From NCBI GenBank assembly GCA_007135505.1, contig SLIS01000125.1, forward strand, positions 1 to 8,414: a stretch of DNA of 8,414 bases, in the 5' to 3' direction. Each line of letters begins with the position of its first letter. Positions within the stretch are counted from its first letter, which is position 1. The notes under the pieces were generated by a model. That model worked only from the letters and a program-made list of their open reading frames with translations, was not told the DNA's origin and made no database searches. Of this stretch, positions 4,712 to 8,414 are shown in pieces. The stretch is from Halovivax sp. (lineage in GTDB: Archaea > Halobacteriota > Halobacteria > Halobacteriales > Natrialbaceae). The translations under genes were made by a program, and so were the position numbers.

Positions 4712-5926
4712 TCAGGCGAACGTTTTCGAGACGTCACCGACGTCGTCGGATTCGGCGCTGACCTTCTCCCAGGCGTCGTGGAAGTCCTCGGTGGTAATCT
4801 CGGTCCGGTCGTCTCTGATCGCGAACATGCCGGCTTCCGTACAGATCGCTTTGACATCGGCACCGGAGGCGTCCTCGGTCTCGTGAGCGAGGGTGGCGAA
4901 GTCGACGTCGTCGTCGACGTTCATGTCGCGCGTGTGGATCTCGAAGATGAGTTCTCGACCGTCCTCGTCCGGTTTCGGCACCTCGATGAGGCGATCGAAA
5001 CGGCCCGGCCGGAGAATGGCGCGATCGAGCATGTCGAAGCGATTGGTGGCGGCGATGATGCGGACGTCTCCGCGGTCCTCGAAGCCGTCCATCTCGGAGA
5101 GCAGTTGCATCATCGTCCGCTGGACCTCGGCGTCGCCCGAGGTCTTCGACTCCGTTCGCTTCGCGGCGATCGCGTCGATCTCGTCGATGAAGAGAACGGC
5201 CGGCTCGTGCTCGCGCGCGACGTCGAAGAGGTCGCGAACGAGCTTCGCGCCCTCGCCGATGAACTTGTGGACGAGTTCGGAGCCAGCCATCTTGATGAAG
5301 GTGGCGTCGGTCTTGTTCGCGACGGCCTTCGCGAGCATCGTCTTGCCCGTGCCCGGCGGACCGTACAGCAGCACGCCGGACGGCGGGTCGATGCCGACGT
5401 CCTCGAACATCTCCGGGCGGTCGAGCGGCATTTCGACCGTCTCGCGGACCTCCTGGAGTTGGTCTTCGAGGCCGCCGATGTCCTCGTAGCCGACGTCCGG
5501 GCTCTCCGTTACCTCCATCACCCGGGCGCGGACGTCCGTCTCGCTCGAGAGTGATTTGACCACTGAGAGTGAGTTGTTGACGGCGACCCGATCGTCGGGT
5601 GTGAGGTCTTCACGCATTTCGTCGGTGACCTCGGTGAGGGCCTCCTGGTTGTTACCGTGCTGTTTGATGATGACGCCGTCGTCAGTAATTTCCTGGACGG
5701 TCGCGACGAACAGCGGCGATTGCTTCAATTTCTTGTTCTCGTGGGAGAGTCGTTCCAGTTTCTGCTGGTACTTGTTGTTCTCCGCGTTCGCGTCGAGTAG
5801 CTTGTCTCGCATCTCCTCGTTCTGCGCCTCGACGACCTCGAGCCGTTCTTCGAGGGCCCGTATTTTCTCCTGTTGAGACGTTTCGTCCTCGTAGGGGAGC
5901 TCTACGTCGTCCACGGTATCGGTCAT
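4712..5926 (-). CDS. panA: Proteasome-activating nucleotidase PanA (AAA+ ATPase)
   Basis: From the ATG at 5926 the product is 404 aa. An N-terminal coiled coil (about 17-68) leads to an OB domain (about 70-140, PLFVATVQEITDDGVIIKQH and on) and an AAA+ domain with Walker A GPPGTGKT (189-196), pore loop KFIG (221-224), Walker B LFIDEID (245-251) and second region of homology ATNRFDMLDRAILRPGRFDR (293-312, arginine fingers Arg306/Arg309). The hexamer unfolds substrates and feeds them to the 20S proteasome. The sequence follows my memory of Haloferax volcanii PanA closely, so the paralogue is probably PanA, not PanB. The protein ends SKTFA; the last three residues TFA lack the Tyr of the HbYX motif that opens the 20S gate. 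An in-frame ATG 18 codons upstream (5980) is rejected because the TATA box lies downstream of it. Confidence 0.93.
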   Translation of the reverse strand: MTDTVDDVELPYEDETSQQEKIRALEERLEVVEAQNEEMRDKLLDANAENNKYQQKLERLSHENKKLKQSPLFVATVQEITDDGVIIKQHGNNQEALTEVTDEMREDLTPDDRVAVNNSLSVVKSLSSETDVRARVMEVTESPDVGYEDIGGLEDQLQEVRETVEMPLDRPEMFEDVGIDPPSGVLLYGPPGTGKTMLAKAVANKTDATFIKMAGSELVHKFIGEGAKLVRDLFDVAREHEPAVLFIDEIDAIAAKRTESKTSGDAEVQRTMMQLLSEMDGFEDRGDVRIIAATNRFDMLDRAILRPGRFDRLIEVPKPDEDGRELIFEIHTRDMNVDDDVDFATLAHETEDASGADVKAICTEAGMFAIRDDRTEITTEDFHDAWEKVSAESDDVGDVSKTFA

Positions 5927-5950
5927 CACACCCCCGTAGGGCGTTGCTTC

Positions 5951-5956
5951 ATAAGA
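5951..5956 (-). promoter_or_regulatory. TATA box of panA
   Basis: On the minus strand CTTATG lies 25-30 nt before the ATG at 5926, giving a leaderless mRNA. It sets the panA start and excludes the longer 422-aa reading. Confidence 0.55.
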
Positions 5957-5970
5957 GGCTTCGGGTCGGA

Positions 5971-6013
5971 ACAATTGCATTCTAATTGAATTACTGTAGC
6001 GTATATTCTACAA
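5971..6013. promoter_or_regulatory. AT-rich divergent control region with two inverted repeats
   Basis: Between the panA and winged-helix gene TATA boxes lies the most AT-rich stretch of the window. It holds CAATT (5972-5976) with AATTG (5984-5988), separated by 7 bases, and TGTAG (5995-5999) with CTACA (6008-6012), separated by 8 bases. The second lies just upstream of the winged-helix gene's TATA box, and the first is closer to that of panA. Such spacings suit a dimeric winged-helix regulator, possibly the adjacent gene product. This is inference; arms of only 5 bp can arise by chance in AT-rich sequence. Confidence 0.4.
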
Positions 6014-6020
6014 CAACAGA

Positions 6021-6028
6021 TATTATTA
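6021..6028 (+). promoter_or_regulatory. TATA box of winged-helix gene
   Basis: TATTATTA lies 25-32 nt before the ATG at 6053. It is the strongest AT run beside a plus-strand gene in this window and supports a leaderless start at GTG 6050 or ATG 6053. Confidence 0.65.
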
Positions 6029-6052
6029 GTCCGTATCTGCAAGGGACACGTG

Positions 6053-6322
6053 ATGAGTACATCAGAGGCGCTAGAGCAGAACGGCGATTCGGGCGGGACG
6101 TGGGACGACGTTCGCGATCTTCCGCCGAGTGCGAAGCTCGTCGCTAAGGTGTTGGAGTACAACGACACGCTGTCACAGCAACAGCTGGCCGAAGAGACGC
6201 TACTGCCGGCACGGACCGTTCGCTACGCTATCAGCCGGCTCGACGAGGAGGACGTCATCGAATCGCGCTTCTCGTTTACCGACGCCCGAAAGCGAGTCTA
6301 CCAGCTCGATATCGAGTCCTGA
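6053..6322 (+). CDS. Small winged helix-turn-helix DNA-binding protein (MarR/TrmB-like)
   Basis: The 89-aa protein has a polar N-terminus (1-20) and a single winged-helix domain (about 22-86). The helices are PPSAKLVAKVLEYND, then LSQQQLAEETL, then the recognition helix PARTVRYAISRLDEEDVI (52-69), followed by the wing SRFSFTDARKRVYQLDI. It thus resembles the DNA-binding part of MarR or TrmB-type regulators with no ligand-binding extension. In haloarchaea a gene of this kind commonly stands between panA and mre11, so it is a conserved neighbour and not a local insert. Its target is unknown; autoregulation or control of the divergent panA is a reasonable inference. GTG at 6050 is an equally possible start, one codon earlier. 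Confidence 0.82.
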   Translation: MSTSEALEQNGDSGGTWDDVRDLPPSAKLVAKVLEYNDTLSQQQLAEETLLPARTVRYAISRLDEEDVIESRFSFTDARKRVYQLDIES

Positions 6323-6477
6323 TCGGTCGGTCACGGCCCTCGTCCGTCCGGGAGTCCATCGGTTCCGACGTCTGGATTCCCACCGCGAGTAGCGTTACGT
6401 TCTTTTGCGGGTGGCGTTACGGTGTACACTCAACAAGGCGCGAGTATCGACGACGAAGTCGGTCGCTCACGGAATCC

Positions 6478-6483
6478 ATTTAG
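6478..6483 (+). promoter_or_regulatory. TATA-like element of mre11-rad50
   Basis: ATTTAG lies 24-29 nt before the ATG at 6507 in the 184-base gap after the winged-helix gene. It supports that start, against the in-frame start 34 codons upstream (6405). The rest of this gap shows nothing I can name. Confidence 0.5.
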
Positions 6484-6506
6484 GGCCCGCGCTCGAACGA
6501 ACGGTG

Positions 6507-7943
6507 ATGACGCGGGTGATACATACGGGCGACACCCACATCGGGTACCAGCAGTACAACTCGCCCGACCGACGTCGGGACTTCCTCACGGCGTTCAGGG
6601 AGGTCGCTGACGACGCGGTCGCCGACGACGTCGACGCCGTCGTCCACGCCGGTGATCTCTTTCACGACCGGCGACCCGGACTCGTCGATCTCCAGGGAAC
6701 GATCGAGGTCCTTCGGTCGCTCGACGCGGCCGACGTCCCGTTCCTCGCGATCGTTGGCAATCACGAAACGAAACGCGACGCCCAGTGGCTCGACCTCTTC
6801 GCGGATCTCGGCCTGGCAACCAGGCTCGGTCCCGAACCGGTCGTGGTCGGCGACGTCGCCTTCTACGGGCTCGACTTCGTCCCGCAGTCCCGGCGGGAAC
6901 ACCTGTCATACGAGTTCGCCCAGGCCCCGGAGGCGACCGCGCACAGTGCGCTCGTCGCACACGGGCTCTTCGAACCGTTCGCCCACGCGAACTGGGATAC
7001 GGAAGCGGTACTGTCCCGATCGACCATCGACTTCGACGCCGTGTTGCTCGGTGACAATCACGCGCCCGGCACCGCCGAAGTCGCCGACACCTGGGTGACT
7101 TACTGCGGCTCGACCGAACGCGCGAGTGCGAGCGAACGCGAGCCGCGCGGGTACAATCTCCTCGATTTCGACGACGAAGTGGCGATCAGCCGACGCGCAC
7201 TCGAGAACACGCGTGACTTCGTCTTCGTCGACGTCGAACTGGCAGCGGGTGAGGGAACGGATCGCGTTCGCGAGCGCCTGGGACAGCACGAACTCGAGGA
7301 CTCGGTCGCCATCGTCACGATCGACGGCGATGGAGAACCAGTTGCGCCGGCGACCATCGAGGAGTATGCCCTGGAGCGTGACGCGCTGGTCGCCCGTGCA
7401 AACGATCGTCGCGAGCTGGTCGAACCGTCGGCGGAACTTCAGGTCTCGTTCGCCGATCCGGACACGGCGGTCACCAGCCGGCTGCGGGAACTCGAACTCA
7501 CCGACGGGGCACTGGCTGTGGACGCCACGGTCCGTGACGAGACCGTCGCCGACTCGAACGTCCGCGAATCGGTCGAGCGCCAGGTTCGAGACGCGCTCAC
7601 CGAATCCGGATTGCAATTCACCGACGTCCCGGCGCTGGACGCGACGACGGAATCGAACGAGGCCGATCCAGCCGCGGACCGTGCGGACGAATCCGACGAC
7701 CCGGATGCACCCGTCCAGTCGACGGAGTCCGACGCCGAGGCGGTTGTGGATGAGGATACCGACGGCGAATCCGGGGGTGCAGACACGACGTCAGACGTCG
7801 GCTCGTCCGGCGCTACCGAGGCAGGGGCCGCTGCGGGCGCCTCGCCAGATTCCGATGGGGACGGTTCCGACGGTGACGATTCCGCCACGGCGTCGTCATC
7901 GAACGACGACGACGAACAGGTCTCGATCGGTGATTTCTCGTGA
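6507..7943 (+). CDS. mre11: DNA double-strand break repair nuclease Mre11
   Basis: The 478-aa protein has a calcineurin-like phosphoesterase domain with its metal motifs in order: D9-T-H11 ([14 protein letters not shown]), GD50LFHDRRP, GN85H86E and H152 in AHGLF. The fifth motif reads LGDNHAPG (181-188), where the usual GHxH would put His at Asp183; His185 is kept. [12 protein letters not shown] (199-210) is a capping-domain-side block. From about 375 to 470 the chain is an acidic, Ser/Thr/Gly/Ala-rich, probably disordered tail, ending in QVSIGDFS. Mre11 is the Mn-dependent nuclease that processes DNA ends together with Rad50, whose gene follows with a 4-base GTGA overlap. The start at ATG 6507 (or GTG 6504) is set by the family N-terminus [11 protein letters not shown] and the TATA-like element upstream. 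Confidence 0.93.
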   Translation: MTRVIHTGDTHIGYQQYNSPDRRRDFLTAFREVADDAVADDVDAVVHAGDLFHDRRPGLVDLQGTIEVLRSLDAADVPFLAIVGNHETKRDAQWLDLFADLGLATRLGPEPVVVGDVAFYGLDFVPQSRREHLSYEFAQAPEATAHSALVAHGLFEPFAHANWDTEAVLSRSTIDFDAVLLGDNHAPGTAEVADTWVTYCGSTERASASEREPRGYNLLDFDDEVAISRRALENTRDFVFVDVELAAGEGTDRVRERLGQHELEDSVAIVTIDGDGEPVAPATIEEYALERDALVARANDRRELVEPSAELQVSFADPDTAVTSRLRELELTDGALAVDATVRDETVADSNVRESVERQVRDALTESGLQFTDVPALDATTESNEADPAADRADESDDPDAPVQSTESDAEAVVDEDTDGESGGADTTSDVGSSGATEAGAAAGASPDSDGDGSDGDDSATASSSNDDDEQVSIGDFS

Positions 7944-8414
7944 GGGCGACGCACCTTCGATTGCGGAACTTCAAGTGCTACGAGGATGCGGAGTTGTCCC
8001 TCTCGTCCGGCGTCACGGTCGTCCACGGCGTAAACGGGAGTGGTAAGTCTACGCTCCTCGAAGCCGTCTTCTTCGCGCTGTACGGTTCGAAGGCACTCGA
8101 CGATCGCACCCTCGCAGACGTCGTCACGACGGGCGCGGAGTCCGCCGAGATAGCACTCACGTTTACACATGCCGGCGGCGAGTATCAGATCGAGCGACGG
8201 CTCAAACGACGGGAGGATCGAGCGACGACGACCAGATGCGTCCTCGAGACGCCGGACGGTACTATCGACGGTGCCCGGGACGTCCGGGCGTCGGTCACCG
8301 ACTTGCTCCGCATGGACGCGACGGCGTTCGTCAACTGTGCGTACGTTCGCCAGGGCGAGGTCAACAAGCTCATCCACGCCTCCCCCGACCAACGCCAGGA
8401 CATGATCGACGACC
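7940..8414 (+). CDS. rad50: DNA double-strand break repair ATPase Rad50, N-terminal part
   Basis: The frame starts at GTG 7940, overlapping the mre11 TGA, and is open to the window end, giving 158 codons; full Rad50 is near 900 aa. It reads [20 protein letters not shown], then Walker [10 protein letters not shown] (30-38), [12 protein letters not shown], and the Q-loop region [15 protein letters not shown] (130-144, with Gln138). These are the standard N-terminal features of the ABC/SMC-type ATPase of Rad50. ATP binding clamps the Rad50 dimer on DNA and controls Mre11. The coiled coil, zinc hook and C-terminal Walker B half lie beyond the window. Overlap with mre11 implies co-transcription and coupled translation in the fixed ratio the complex needs. 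Confidence 0.95.
   Translation, partial: MRATHLRLRNFKCYEDAELSLSSGVTVVHGVNGSGKSTLLEAVFFALYGSKALDDRTLADVVTTGAESAEIALTFTHAGGEYQIERRLKRREDRATTTRCVLETPDGTIDGARDVRASVTDLLRMDATAFVNCAYVRQGEVNKLIHASPDQRQDMIDD

Noticed and set aside
4778..5554. 258-aa open frame on the plus strand antisense to panA
   Set aside because: It is the complement of the conserved AAA+ domain; its Arg/Val/Asp-rich pattern is the mirror of panA codons.
5927..5980. 18-residue N-terminal extension of PanA
   Set aside because: The extension would start upstream of the TATA box at 5951-5956, and the family N-terminus fits MTDTVDDVELPYEDE.
6906..7616. 236-aa open frame on the minus strand inside mre11
   Set aside because: It is antisense to the Mre11 nuclease and capping domains and has no motif of its own.
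7126..8046. 306-aa plus-strand open frame overlapping mre11 and rad50
   Set aside because: It is a frame-shifted, Arg/Ser/Thr-rich reading of mre11, unlike the acidic proteins of this genome.
7439..8392. 317-aa open frame on the minus strand with a Ser-rich end
   Set aside because: The Ser-rich part is the mirror of the Mre11 acidic tail codons, and the rest is antisense to Rad50 with its Walker A and Q-loop.
1..8414. CRISPR arrays, insertion sequences, tRNA genes, toxin-antitoxin or defence cassettes
   Set aside because: I found no regular long repeats, transposase motifs, tRNA-like folds or defence-gene signatures; every gene but the small membrane proteins fits known housekeeping families.

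Overview
The window is almost certainly from a haloarchaeon (class Halobacteria). The evidence is a high-GC sequence, strongly acidic predicted proteins, TATA elements about 25-33 nt before start codons (typical of leaderless haloarchaeal mRNAs), and a chain of archaeal information-processing genes: TruD, DUF2103, eL43 (L37Ae), RpoP, Pcc1, prefoldin beta, DUF3194, GuaAa, PanA, a winged-helix protein, Mre11 and Rad50. I see no mobile element, CRISPR array, tRNA or rRNA. Apart from its first bases this is a conserved housekeeping region, and I found no credible undescribed defence or biosynthetic system.

The left edge (1-170) is anomalous. The reading frame open at base 3 first reads as the ATP-cone of an actinobacterial-type NrdR regulator. 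At a short shared stretch (HEVGLAI, 147-167) it becomes the C-terminal part of an archaeal TruD, without the TruD catalytic domain start. This is most likely a chimeric assembly junction at a contig edge rather than a real fusion gene.

From 1047 to 3871, on the plus strand, come a zinc-ribbon DUF2103 protein, a small two-helix membrane protein, a translation/transcription cluster and a small membrane protein. In that cluster, eL43 has lost all zinc-ribbon cysteines, RpoP is only 44 aa, and KEOPS Pcc1 starts in a GTGA overlap. Prefoldin beta with its own TATA box and DUF3194 follow. The last gene (45 aa, one membrane segment) has its own TATA box.

From 3952 to 5926, on the minus strand, lie guaAa (glutaminase subunit of the two-subunit GMP synthetase) and panA (proteasome-activating AAA+ ATPase), each with its own TATA box. 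The roughly 125-bp gap between panA and the divergent winged-helix gene is the most AT-rich part of the window and carries two short inverted repeats. It could be a shared control region.

From 6053 to the right edge, on the plus strand, come the winged-helix protein gene, mre11 with its own TATA box, and rad50, which overlaps mre11 by GTGA and runs off the window. Mre11 and Rad50 form the DNA double-strand break processing complex. Mre11 here has an acidic disordered tail and an Asp in place of the first His of the usual GHxH metal motif.
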